A stretch of DNA of 32,974 bases, taken from NCBI GenBank assembly GCA_016218705.1, contig JACRDC010000022.1, positions 1 through 32,974 on the forward strand. Reading direction: 5' to 3'. Under the pieces are notes generated by a model. It was given only the letters and a program-made list of their open reading frames with translations, did not search any database and was not told the origin of the DNA. Shown in pieces: positions 1 to 8,667 of this stretch; position 1 is the first letter of the stretch; each line of letters starts with the position of its first letter. Position numbers and translations under genes: made by a program. This stretch comes from Desulfarculus sp. GTDB lineage: Bacteria; Desulfobacterota; Desulfarculia; Desulfarculales; Desulfarculaceae.

Positions 1-135
1 CCCATCAAGGCTAGAAGCCAACACCGTAACAAAGCCAAGGCCGCATATAACCAACACCTCGTCTACACGGCCTCGGCAATAAACCAAGGGGACATTTTCC
101 CGTTGCACTTAAGGGGACACATTGACTTGGCTTAA
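1..135 (+). pseudogene. Possible 3' tail of a mobile-element ORF (partial)
   Basis: An open frame enters from the left edge and stops at TAA 133-135, giving 44 codons rich in Lys, Arg, Gln and His. Its codons end in A or T far more often than those of neighbouring genes, suggesting foreign origin. The bases AAGGGGACA occur twice, at 86-94 and 111-119, which resembles the repeated end sequences of some insertion sequences. I cannot name a family from this fragment, and it could be non-coding. Confidence 0.25.
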
Positions 136-311
136 ACAGCCATGTCTTGGGCGGGCGAGGCTGGGGGTGGCGAGGAACGTCAAACCGGCGGGGCCGGTCC
201 AGCCCCTTGGGCGCGGGTGGGGGGCATACGAAAGCGTAATCGGCGGCCAGTCACGGCTTACGTAATGGTAACGAGCCCCAGGCCTGCCCCCGGGGCCGGG
301 GAGGGCGGGTC
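136..311. other. Intergenic region, nothing recognised
   Basis: This GC-rich stretch lies between the edge fragment and the 3' end of the HDOD gene. I see no plausible coding frame with a ribosome binding site, no RNA gene and no clear terminator with a T tract. Confidence 0.4.
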
Positions 312-1190
312 CTACATCGGGGGCAGCATCTCCAGGCGCTGCTTGAGCCCCTGGCGGCAGGCCTCCAGGGCCGCCGGCCCCAGGCCCAGGACCTGAAGGC
401 CGTGCTCCCAGGCGGCCCCTCCGGCTGGGGAGGGCGGGCCGGGCTGGGGTTGATCCAAGGCAAGGACCAGGGCGTCGGCCAGGTGGACCAGTGCCACCGT
501 GGGGCCATGCTCCAGTTGACCCTGGGGTTGGTGATGCCGGCCGATCACCTCGGCCAAGAGGGGCGGCAGGCCCCAGCGCTGGGCCAGGAAGAGGCCCATG
601 GACTGGTGATCCAGGTTCAGGCGGTCCTCGGCCTCCCGCCAGGTCAGGCCCTCCCGCTGCTGTATCTGGCGCACCGATTGATAGGCCAGGGGGAAGCAGG
701 CCGCCAGGAGCACCTTGCCCAAATCGTGCAGCAGGCCGGCGGCAAAGGCGGTTTCGCCGTCGCCGCGCCCCACTTCCCGGGCCAGCAGGGCGGCGGCCTC
801 GGCGGTCAGCAGGGCGTGCCGCCACAGCATCTGGCCCTCGGCCTGGCGGTAGAGCCGGGAGGCGCGCATGAGTTGCCCGATGCCGTCGCCCAGGCACAGG
901 CGCCGCGCCTCTTGCAGGCCCAGCACCTGCAAGGCCATCTTGACGTTGGTCACCCGGCCGGAGAACCCGTAGAAGGAGCTGTTGGCCTGGGACAGGACCC
1001 GGGCGCTGAGGCCCTGCTCCTGGCGGATCAGGGCCTCCATCTCCCCCAGGGAGCTCCAGGGGTCCTCCAGGCAGGTCAAGAGCCGTTGCCACACCGCCGG
1101 CAGTACCGGCAAGGTGCTGATGCCGCGCAGGACCTTTTCGTTTATAAGGGGCGGCGTCTCGTCCCTGCGCTCCAGCCGCGCCAGGTGCAT
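312..1190 (-). CDS. HDOD domain signalling protein
   Basis: This is a 292-residue protein dominated by an HDOD domain (about residues 18-215). These are HD-superfamily relatives used in bacterial signalling, often linked to stress, motility or cyclic-di-nucleotide networks. The family pattern is visible in residues 22-90 (ISTLPVLPAVWQRLL, LSARVLSQANSSFYG), and an HDLGK motif follows at about 155-159. The rest of the HD phosphohydrolase metal set is not evident, so it may be non-catalytic. The ATG at 1190 was chosen because AAGGGAG lies just upstream; the frame stays open to 1274 but that extension is low-complexity. There is no signal peptide, so it is cytoplasmic. It lies 163 bp downstream of the RND pump gene on the same strand and may be co-transcribed; a functional link to efflux is only inferred. 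Confidence 0.85.
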   Translation of the reverse strand: MHLARLERRDETPPLINEKVLRGISTLPVLPAVWQRLLTCLEDPWSSLGEMEALIRQEQGLSARVLSQANSSFYGFSGRVTNVKMALQVLGLQEARRLCLGDGIGQLMRASRLYRQAEGQMLWRHALLTAEAAALLAREVGRGDGETAFAAGLLHDLGKVLLAACFPLAYQSVRQIQQREGLTWREAEDRLNLDHQSMGLFLAQRWGLPPLLAEVIGRHHQPQGQLEHGPTVALVHLADALVLALDQPQPGPPSPAGGAAWEHGLQVLGLGPAALEACRQGLKQRLEMLPPM

Positions 1191-1353
1191 GGTGTCTCCC
1201 TTGGTGCGAGGGACCGGCGCGGGTGCCCGCCGCCGGCCAGGCCCCAGGGGCGGGCTACCCGATGAGCGCAGCAAATTGGGTGCCAGACTGGCCGGGGCCG
1301 CCGGGGTAGGGCCGGGGGGGGCGCCGGCCCCGGCCCGGCCCTTGGGGCGGGGG

Positions 1354-4300
1354 CTAGGCCTGGTCCGGGGCCGGGGGCTGGGCCTGCTCCGGGCCGGACG
1401 GCGGCTGGGCCGCCGGGCCCTGCCCCAGATAACGCTCGCTCAGGCCCTGGATCACCACGAAGAACACCGGCACGATGAGCACCGCCAGCACGGTGGAGGC
1501 GATCATGCCGCCGAAGACCGCCGTGCCCACGGCCCGCTGGCTGGCCGCCCCCGCCCCCGAGGCGGTGAGCAGGGGCACCACGCCCAGGATGAAGGCGAAG
1601 GAGGTCATGAGGATGGGGCGGAAGCGTAGCCTTGAGGCGGTGAGCGCCGCTTCGCTGATGGTGGCCCCCTGGGCGCGCAGCTCGCGGGCGAACTCTACGA
1701 TGAGGATGGCGTTCTTGCTGCTCAGGGCGATGAGCAGCACCAGGCCGATCTGGGTGTAGATGTTGTTGTCCATGCCGCGCAACCACAGGGCCACCAGGGT
1801 GCCCAACAGGGCCAGGGGCACCACCAGTATCACCGCCAGGGGGGTGGTCCAGCTCTCATATTGGGCGGCCAGCACCAGGTAGACCAACAACACGGCCATG
1901 GCGAAGATGAAGTAGGCCTGGTGGCCGGCTTTCTTTTCTTGGTAGGACATGCCGGTCCAGGAGAAGCCCATGGACTGGGGCAGCTTGTCGGCGGCCATCT
2001 GCTCCATCAGGTCCAGGGCCTGGCCGGAGCTGAAGCCGGCTGCCGCCGAGCCGATGAGCGAGGCCGACAGGTAGAGGTTGTAGCGGGTGATGACCTGGGG
2101 GCCCACGATGTCCTTGATCTGCACCAGGGAGCCCAGGGGCACCATCTTGCCCTGGGAGTTGCGCACCTCCAGCACCCTGATGTCGTCGGCCTTGAGGCGG
2201 TGGGCGGCCTCGGCCTGGGCGCGCACCTGGTACACGCGGCCGAACTTGTTGAAGTCGTTGATGTAGGAAGACCCCAGGTAGGTTTGCAGGGTGGTGAAAA
2301 GGTCCTTGAGCGGCACCCCGGCGTTGAGGGCCTGGGAGCGGTCCACATCCACGTAGACCTGGGGGGTGCTGGCCGAGAAGGTGAAGTTCACCGGCCCCAG
2401 GGCCGGCTGGCCGGCGCCGGCGTGCGCCATCTCCCATAGGGCCTGCTCCAGATCGGCCGGCCCCAGGTTGCCCCGGTCCAGCACCACCATCTCGAAGCCG
2501 CCGGCCGAGCCCAGGCCCTGGATGGCCGGCGGGATCACCGCGAAGGCCATGGCCTCCTGAATGGCGCCCATGCGCTTGCGCACGTTGGCCAGTATCTTCT
2601 CCTGCGTCAGGTCCTTGCCGCGGGCGTGCCAGTCATCGAAGATCACGTACACCGCGGCGGCGTTGGGCAGGCTGGCCCCGTCCAGGACGGACATGCCGCC
2701 AAAGGTGATCCAGTCCCTGATGCCGGGGGTGGTCTTGAGGATTTCGTCAACCTGGCGGACCACCTCCCGGGTGCGGACCTGCGAGGCGGCCGGCGGCAGT
2801 TGCACGGCGATTATGGCGTAGCCTTGGTCCTCGGTGGGCAAAAATCCGGTGGGCAGCTTGGAGAAACCCCAGCCGGCCAGCGCGATGAGCACCAGGTAAC
2901 CTATCATGGCCATTTTGGTGTGGCGCACCACGACCCCCACCAGGACCAGGAACTTCTCCTCCAGCCAGGCGTAGCAGCGGTTGAACCCGCGGTAGAAGGC
3001 GTTGGGGCGCTTCGTGGACAGCCTCAGCCACAGGGCGCACTGGGTGGGCTTGAGGGTGGCGGCGTTGATGGCGCTGATGACGGCGGTGGCCGCGATGACC
3101 AGGGCGAACTGGCGGTAGAGCTGGCCGGTGATGCCCGGCATGAAGGAGGCGGGTAAAAACACCGAGCACAGCACCAGGGTGACGCCGACGATGGGCCCGA
3201 ACAGCTCGCTCATGGCCTTGATGGCCGCCTCCTTGGAGGTGGCCCCGCGCTCCATGTGGTGGGCGGCCCCCTCCACCACGATGATGGCGTCGTCCACCAC
3301 GATGCCGATGGCCAGGATCACGCCGAAGAGGGTGATGAGGTTGACGCTGAAGCCCAGGGCATACATGGCGATGAAGGAGCCCAGAATGGTCACGGGCACC
3401 GTGGTGGCCGGCACCAGCATGGCCCGCCAGTTCTGCAAGAACAGCATGATGACCAACAGCACCAGCAGGGCGGCCTCCAGCAGGGTGCGGTAGACCTCGT
3501 CCACGGCGCTTTCCACGAAGCGGGTGGTGTCGAAGGGCACCTCCCACTTGAGGCCCGGCGGGAAGTCCTTGGTCATGCCTTGCATGGCGGCCTTGACCAG
3601 CGTGGCCACGTCCAGGGCATTGGCCCCGGGCAGCAGGTAGATGGCCAGCAGGCCGGCGGGGTGGCCCCGCCGCTCGGCGAACATGTCGTAGGTGCGCCCA
3701 CCCAGCTCCACGCGGGCCACGTCCTTGACCTTGACGGGCTTGCCCGTCTGGTCCCAGGCGGTCTTGATGATGATGTCCTCGAACTGGCTCACCTCGCTCA
3801 GGCGGCCCTGGGTCTGTATGGTGTACTGGAAGTTCTGGTCGTCGGGTATGGGCGGCTGGCCCACCTGGCCGCCCGCTACCTGCAGGTTCTGCTGGTTGAC
3901 GGCGTTGATGACGTCCTGGGGCGACAGGCGCAGGGCCTTGAGCCGGGTGGGGTCCAGCCACAGGCGCATGCCGTACTCGTCGGCGCCGAAGACGTTGACG
4001 TCGCCCACCCCCGGGATGCGCGACAGCTCGTCCTTGATGCGCAAGGAGGCGAAGTTGGAGATGAACAGGCTGTCGTAGCGCCCGCCCTCGGAGTCCAGGG
4101 TGATGACCAGGAGGATGTTGGAGGAGGTCTTCTTGACCGTGACGCCCTGGCGTTGTACCTCCTCGGGCAGGCGCGACAGGGCGCTGTTGACCCGGTTCTG
4201 CACCATCACCGTGGCCATGTCCAGGTTGGTGCCCACCTCGAAGAGCACCGTCAGGGCGTAGCTGCCGTCGCCGCTGGAGCGCGAGGACATGTAGAGCATG

Positions 4301-4524
4301 TTCTCCACGCCGTTGACCTGCTGCTCGATGGGGGCGCCCACCGTCTCGGCGATGGTCATGGGGTTGGCGCCGGGGTAGCTGGCCGAGACCACCACGCTGG
4401 GCGGGGTGATGCGGGGATACTGGGCCACGGGCAGGCCCCACAGGGCCACCACGCCCAAGAGCATGGTCACCACGGCGATGACGTTGGCCAGCACCGGTCT
4501 TTCGATGAAGAACTTGGAGAACAT
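1354..4524 (-). CDS. RND multidrug efflux pump, inner-membrane subunit (HAE1/AcrB family)
   Basis: At 1056 residues this has the normal length for a hydrophobe/amphiphile RND pump of the AcrB/MexB type, a proton-driven trimer that captures substrates from the periplasm and inner membrane. The start MFSKFFIERPVLANVI is the classic first membrane helix. The porter domain follows (about 40-335, 560-870), split by two bundles of membrane helices (about 340-540 and 875-1035). The proton-relay aspartate pair is present in TM4 (VVDDAIIV, residues 411-412), and the partner lysine is in SSKNAILIVEF near residue 945. It is the third gene of a minus-strand operon, 50 bp after the adaptor gene. The C-terminal tail is Pro/Gln/Ala-rich. 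The substrate cannot be told from sequence. Confidence 0.96.
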   Translation of the reverse strand: MFSKFFIERPVLANVIAVVTMLLGVVALWGLPVAQYPRITPPSVVVSASYPGANPMTIAETVGAPIEQQVNGVENMLYMSSRSSGDGSYALTVLFEVGTNLDMATVMVQNRVNSALSRLPEEVQRQGVTVKKTSSNILLVITLDSEGGRYDSLFISNFASLRIKDELSRIPGVGDVNVFGADEYGMRLWLDPTRLKALRLSPQDVINAVNQQNLQVAGGQVGQPPIPDDQNFQYTIQTQGRLSEVSQFEDIIIKTAWDQTGKPVKVKDVARVELGGRTYDMFAERRGHPAGLLAIYLLPGANALDVATLVKAAMQGMTKDFPPGLKWEVPFDTTRFVESAVDEVYRTLLEAALLVLLVIMLFLQNWRAMLVPATTVPVTILGSFIAMYALGFSVNLITLFGVILAIGIVVDDAIIVVEGAAHHMERGATSKEAAIKAMSELFGPIVGVTLVLCSVFLPASFMPGITGQLYRQFALVIAATAVISAINAATLKPTQCALWLRLSTKRPNAFYRGFNRCYAWLEEKFLVLVGVVVRHTKMAMIGYLVLIALAGWGFSKLPTGFLPTEDQGYAIIAVQLPPAASQVRTREVVRQVDEILKTTPGIRDWITFGGMSVLDGASLPNAAAVYVIFDDWHARGKDLTQEKILANVRKRMGAIQEAMAFAVIPPAIQGLGSAGGFEMVVLDRGNLGPADLEQALWEMAHAGAGQPALGPVNFTFSASTPQVYVDVDRSQALNAGVPLKDLFTTLQTYLGSSYINDFNKFGRVYQVRAQAEAAHRLKADDIRVLEVRNSQGKMVPLGSLVQIKDIVGPQVITRYNLYLSASLIGSAAAGFSSGQALDLMEQMAADKLPQSMGFSWTGMSYQEKKAGHQAYFIFAMAVLLVYLVLAAQYESWTTPLAVILVVPLALLGTLVALWLRGMDNNIYTQIGLVLLIALSSKNAILIVEFARELRAQGATISEAALTASRLRFRPILMTSFAFILGVVPLLTASGAGAASQRAVGTAVFGGMIASTVLAVLIVPVFFVVIQGLSERYLGQGPAAQPPSGPEQAQPPAPDQA

Positions 4525-4574
4525 GCCGCGCTACCCCGCTTGAGCTGTGGCCAGGTGAATCAAGACCGCCAAGC

Positions 4575-5723
4575 TCACTTCCCGGGCTTGGCCGGGGCCT
4601 CCTCGGGGGTGACCGGGCTGCCCGGCCGCGCCTTTTGCAGCCCGTTGACCACTATTCTCTCGCCGCCGGTCAGGCCGGAGGTGACGATGCGCTTGCCGTC
4701 CAGGCTGGCGCCCACCTTTACCGGCCGCGCCTCCACCAGGTTCTGCTCGTTGACCACCAGCAGGTAGTGCCCCAATTGGCCGCTGCCCACCGCCGTCTCG
4801 GGCACCAGGATGCCCTCCACCGGGTCCAGGGGCACCCGCACCCGGGCGAACATGCCCGGCAGTATCTGGCCCCTGGGGTTGGGGAAGACGGCCCTTAGCA
4901 GGATGGTGCCGGTCTGGGCGTCCACGCCCAGGTCCATGAAGTCCAGGCGTCCACGGTGGGGATAGCCCTCGTCATCGGTCAGGGCCATCTCCGCGTTGAT
5001 CTGCCTGGTGGGGCTCTCCTGCCTGACCTTGGGGTAGCGCATCATCATCTGTAGATCGCGCTCGTTGAGGGCGAAGTAGACGTAGATGGGGTCTAGGCGG
5101 TTGATGGTGGCCAAAAGCGTCTTGTCGCTGGCCCCCACCAGGTTGCCCGGGTCCACCAGGCGCCGGCCGATGCGGCCGTCAAAGGGCGCCACCAGGCGGG
5201 TGTAGCCCAGGTCCAGGCGGGCCAGCTCCAGCTTGGATTTGGCCACCTCGATGTTGGCCTTGGCCGAATCACGCTCGGCCTGCCACTTGATGACGTCGGT
5301 CTGGGGGCCGGCCCGCTCCTCCAGGAGCTTCTTGGCCCTGGTCAGCTCGATCTCGGCCCGGTTGAGGGAGGTTTGCTGGCTGTTCAGGTCGGCCTCGGCC
5401 GAGCGCACCTTGGCCTCGAAGGTCTGGGGGTCAATAATGAAAAGAGTCTCGCCCTTTTTTACCATGGCCCCGTCGCGGAAGTTGGCCGAGAGCAAGAAGC
5501 CCTCCACCCTGGCCCGCAGGTCCACGGTCTCGGAGGTCTGGGTGTTGCCGGTGAACTGGGCGTACTCGGTGACTTGGCGCGTCTCGGGGTTGGCCACCGT
5601 GACCTTGGGCGGCGGAGGCGGGGCGTATTTGCTCTGACCGTCGCAGCCGCCCAGCCAGACCAGGGCGGCCAGGCAGGCGGGCCAGAGGGTCAGGCCCAGG
5701 ATGGAGCGATGATTGGGCGGCAT
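4575..5723 (-). CDS. RND efflux periplasmic adaptor lipoprotein (AcrA/MexA family)
   Basis: This 382-residue membrane-fusion protein links the inner-membrane pump to the outer-membrane channel. The N-terminus is a lipoprotein signal with lipobox LGGC (Cys27), so it should be lipid-anchored. The order then follows the family: a first lipoyl half (VDLRARVEGFL, about 67-77), a long alpha-helical hairpin (about 100-170, rich in Ala/Glu/Lys/Arg), the second lipoyl half (RLVAPFDGRIGRRLVDPG, about 176-193), and beta-barrel and membrane-proximal domains (about 205-365, including ILLRAVFPNPRGQILPGMFA). It lies between the outer-membrane-factor gene (48 bp upstream) and the pump gene, so the three are very likely one operon. 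Confidence 0.95.
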   Translation of the reverse strand: MPPNHRSILGLTLWPACLAALVWLGGCDGQSKYAPPPPPKVTVANPETRQVTEYAQFTGNTQTSETVDLRARVEGFLLSANFRDGAMVKKGETLFIIDPQTFEAKVRSAEADLNSQQTSLNRAEIELTRAKKLLEERAGPQTDVIKWQAERDSAKANIEVAKSKLELARLDLGYTRLVAPFDGRIGRRLVDPGNLVGASDKTLLATINRLDPIYVYFALNERDLQMMMRYPKVRQESPTRQINAEMALTDDEGYPHRGRLDFMDLGVDAQTGTILLRAVFPNPRGQILPGMFARVRVPLDPVEGILVPETAVGSGQLGHYLLVVNEQNLVEARPVKVGASLDGKRIVTSGLTGGERIVVNGLQKARPGSPVTPEEAPAKPGK

Positions 5724-5771
5724 GGCGCTACCTTTGGGCGTTTGGGGTTTGCGGGGTGATGTCTCCCCGCT

Positions 5772-7400
5772 CTACCACACGGGGGCCTGGGGCCAGGGTT
5801 CGCCGGCCGGCTGGTCTTTTTTCTCCTGGGTCCGCTCGGGGAGCAGCGCGCCCCAGTCGGTACGGCCGGACATCTCCTCTTGCACGGCGGCGGGCACGAA
5901 GTCGCGGCCCTCGCGCAGTTCCCAGCCCCCGCCCAGCCCCTTGAAGAGGGTTATCAGGTTCAGGGCGATGGCCCCCTGCGCGGATGCCAGGTTGTCCTCG
6001 GCGGTGAGCAGGTTCTGCTGGGCCACCAGCACGGTGGTGTAGTAGGTCTGCCCCTCGCGGTACTGGGTGTAGGATAGATCCACCGCTTGCCGGGCCGACT
6101 TGGCGGCCTCGCCCAAGAAGACGCTCTGGTCCTGGGCGCGCAGGAAGGAGACCAGGGCGTCCTCCACGTCCTTGAGGGCCGAGAGCACCTTGCCCTGGTA
6201 ATCGGTCAGGGCCTGTTGCAGCTTGGCGTCCTGCACCCGCATCTTGTTGACGATCTGGCCGTAGTTGAAGATGTTCCAGGTCAGGGTGGGCGAGAAGCCG
6301 GCGGTGAAGGCCTGGGAGGAGGCGATGTCGGCCAGGCCGTAGGCCCCCACGTTGCTGGCCTGCAAGCCCAGGTTGCCGCTCAGGGAGAAGGAGGGGTACA
6401 GGTCGGCCTTGGCCACCCCCACCCGGGCGCACTGGGCGGCGGCGTCCCGCTCGGCCTTGCGGATGTCGGGCCGGCGGCGCAACAGGTCGGCGGGGATGCC
6501 CGTGGCCACCTGGGGCGGGGCGTTGGGGATGGCCCCGGCGTTTTCCTCCAACTCCCGCCAGGCCATGGGAGGCCGGCCCAGGTAGAGGCTCAGGGCGTGG
6601 CCGGCCTGGCGAACGCTTTTTTCCAGGTCGGGGATGGTGGCCTGGGTGGAGTGCAGGACGTTCAAGGCCTGCTGCACGTCCAGTTCGCTGGTGGCGCCGT
6701 GGCGGTGGCGCGCCTCGGCTATCTTGAGGCCCTCGCGCTGCACCGCCACGTTGCCCCTGGCGATGGCCAGGCGGCGCTGGGCGGTGCGCAGGGTCACGTA
6801 GCTGGTGGCCACCTGGGCGGTCAGGCTGACCAGGGCGTTGTCGTAGTCGGCGATCTGGCTCTCCAGGGCGGCCTGGTAGCCCTCCACCCCCCGGCGGTAC
6901 TTGCCCCAGAAGTCCAGCTCCCAGGCCAGGTTCAGACCGGCGCTGTCCTGCCAGAAGGAGGTTGCTCCGCCCCGCATGCCGGGCTGGGCAGCCGTGGCGC
7001 CGCGCTGACTGGGCACGCTGTAGGCGTTGGAGGCGGATATCTGCTGGGTCTGGGGATAGAGGCTGCCCACGGCCACGGCCAGTTGGGCCCTAGCCTCCAG
7101 CACCCTGAGGCCCGCCGTGCGCAGGTCCAGGTTCTGCTCGTAGGCCTCCAGCACCAACGATTCCAACCGGGGGTCGCCGAAGACCTTCCACCACTGTTTG
7201 GTCAAGGGCTGCCCGGCCAGGATGCGGGTGTCCTGGGCCTCCAGCCAGGCCTGGGTTAGGGCGGAGTCGGGGCGGCTGAAATCCGGCCCCACCTTGAGGC
7301 AGCCCGCCAGCAGCCAGACCGGCAGGGCCAGGGAAACCAGGGCCAGCCACAACGTCCGCCAGGGGCGGCAAGCGCGGCTATGGGGGAGCATCGGCCTCAT
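5772..7400 (-). CDS. Outer-membrane efflux lipoprotein (NodT/OprM/TolC-like)
   Basis: This 542-residue outer-membrane factor is the exit duct of the tripartite pump. I chose the ATG at 7400 because it gives a clean lipoprotein signal peptide ending in lipobox LAGC (Cys34), followed by VGPDFSRPD, typical of the NodT/OprM class. An ATG three codons later is also possible, and neither has a strong Shine-Dalgarno. The body is two repeated halves of long helices and short strands, with family motifs WELDFWGKYRR, GIPADLLRRRPDIRKAE and DYQGKVLSALKDVEDAL. The frame is open 312 bp further upstream, but that stretch overlaps the divergent GNAT gene and does not look coding. It is the first gene of the efflux operon. 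Confidence 0.93.
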   Translation of the reverse strand: MRPMLPHSRACRPWRTLWLALVSLALPVWLLAGCLKVGPDFSRPDSALTQAWLEAQDTRILAGQPLTKQWWKVFGDPRLESLVLEAYEQNLDLRTAGLRVLEARAQLAVAVGSLYPQTQQISASNAYSVPSQRGATAAQPGMRGGATSFWQDSAGLNLAWELDFWGKYRRGVEGYQAALESQIADYDNALVSLTAQVATSYVTLRTAQRRLAIARGNVAVQREGLKIAEARHRHGATSELDVQQALNVLHSTQATIPDLEKSVRQAGHALSLYLGRPPMAWRELEENAGAIPNAPPQVATGIPADLLRRRPDIRKAERDAAAQCARVGVAKADLYPSFSLSGNLGLQASNVGAYGLADIASSQAFTAGFSPTLTWNIFNYGQIVNKMRVQDAKLQQALTDYQGKVLSALKDVEDALVSFLRAQDQSVFLGEAAKSARQAVDLSYTQYREGQTYYTTVLVAQQNLLTAEDNLASAQGAIALNLITLFKGLGGGWELREGRDFVPAAVQEEMSGRTDWGALLPERTQEKKDQPAGEPWPQAPVW

Positions 7401-7611
7401 ATATGGAGGGTACTCAAGTGCCGACGGCCTAGTCAATCTTATTGCATGGGGCCTATCCCCCGGCCGGCCGGTCCCACCTTGCCGGCCCGTTCCAAGCCAG
7501 CATTGAAAATCTCCGCGAAAAGGGGCAAGGTGAACAGGGCAAGGTGCTGGTATTCGCCACCGGCGGGTGCGTGGCCCCTGCCAAGCTAAAACTTGCATAC
7601 AGGGAGAATAC
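7401..7611. promoter_or_regulatory. Divergent intergenic region between the efflux operon and the GNAT array
   Basis: This 211 bp gap separates the efflux operon (minus strand) from the GNAT-like array (plus strand), so promoters for both should lie here. On the minus strand TTGACT at 7430-7435 could be a -35 element, but I see no good -10 at the right distance. I find no convincing operator. Confidence 0.4.
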
Positions 7612-8667
7612 ATGCCGCATGAAGATTGGCCCCTGGGCATCGAGCCCGGCCAGGAGGTGGAGATTGACCTGTTCCGGTCCGAGGACGCCCCCGGCGTGGC
7701 CGCGCTCTTCAAGGCCGTGTACGGTGATAATTATCCCGTGAAGACCTACTACGACCCCGGGCTGCTGGCCCGGGAGAACGCCCAGGGCCGCATCATCTCC
7801 TCGGTGGTGCGCACCCCGCGCGGCGAGGTGGTGGGGCACAACGCCCTGTTCAACTCGGCGCCCAACCCCAAGCTCTACGAGTCCGGGGCCGGGGTGGTGC
7901 TACCCTCCTACCGCAACACGGCCAAGCTCTTCACGCGCATGGTGGACCACGGCCCCCAGGTGACCGCCCAGCGCTTCGGCATCGAGGCGGTCTTCGCCGA
8001 CCCCCTGTGCGCCCACGTCTACTCGCAGAAGCTCTGCCACGGCCTGGGCTTCATCACCCACGCCATGGAGGTGGACATGATGCCGGCCCAGCTCTACGAC
8101 CCCCGGGCCGGCCAGGAGGCCCGCGTCTCCACCATCATGGATTTCATGACCCTGGTGCCCAAGCCTCACACGGTTTACCTGCCGGCGGTTTATGAACAGC
8201 AACTGCGCTTTCTGTACCAGGGCCTGGACGACAGCCGGGAGCTGGTGGTGTCCACGGGCTCCGCGCCGGCCAGCCAGGCCACGCGCATTGTCAGCCAGGT
8301 GTATGAGTTCGCCAATTTGGCCCGCCTGGCGGTGTGGGAGGCTGGCCCCGGCCTGGTGGCGGCGGTGGAACGCGAGGAAGAGGCCGCCTTTCAGCGCGGG
8401 GTGCGGGTGATCCAGCTTTGGCTTCAGCTCTCCTGCCCCTGGGTGGGCCAGGCGGTGGAACAGTTGCGCGGGCGGGGCTACTTCCTGGGAGGGCTGCTGC
8501 CGCGCTGGTTCGATGGCGACGGCCTGTTGATGCTGCGCATGGAGCACGCTCCCCACTGGGACGGCGTGCGCCTGGAATATGACCGGGCCAAGGAACTGTT
8601 GGCGCTGGTACAGGAGGACTGGCGCCAGGTTCGCGGACTCGGCCAGGCCACGGGGAGGACATCGTGA
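7612..8667 (+). CDS. GNAT-like protein, tandem copy 1
   Basis: This 351-residue protein is the first and most diverged of four tandem paralogues. It starts at ATG 7612 after AGGGAG. The shared signature begins IEPGQEVEIDLFR (from residue 10), then EDAPGVAALF, an AVYG-x2-YPVK block and VRTPRGEVVGHNALFNSAP. The segment VVLPSYRNTAKLF sits where GNAT acetyltransferases carry acetyl-CoA motif A (R/Q-x-x-G-x-G/A), but the glycines are missing, so this copy may not bind acetyl-CoA. The C-terminal part (about 200-345) has a second conserved block ending FFLGGLLPRWFDGDGLLML. There is no signal peptide or membrane helix. The stop overlaps the next GTG start by 4 bases. GNAT membership is a motif-level judgement; the substrate is unknown. 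Confidence 0.8.
   Translation: MPHEDWPLGIEPGQEVEIDLFRSEDAPGVAALFKAVYGDNYPVKTYYDPGLLARENAQGRIISSVVRTPRGEVVGHNALFNSAPNPKLYESGAGVVLPSYRNTAKLFTRMVDHGPQVTAQRFGIEAVFADPLCAHVYSQKLCHGLGFITHAMEVDMMPAQLYDPRAGQEARVSTIMDFMTLVPKPHTVYLPAVYEQQLRFLYQGLDDSRELVVSTGSAPASQATRIVSQVYEFANLARLAVWEAGPGLVAAVEREEEAAFQRGVRVIQLWLQLSCPWVGQAVEQLRGRGYFLGGLLPRWFDGDGLLMLRMEHAPHWDGVRLEYDRAKELLALVQEDWRQVRGLGQATGRTS

Noticed and set aside
3256-4767. Long plus-strand open frame antisense to the RND pump and adaptor
   Set aside because: Its composition (Gly, His, Gln, Asp-rich) is typical of an antisense shadow in GC-rich DNA, while the minus-strand frame encodes complete conserved families.
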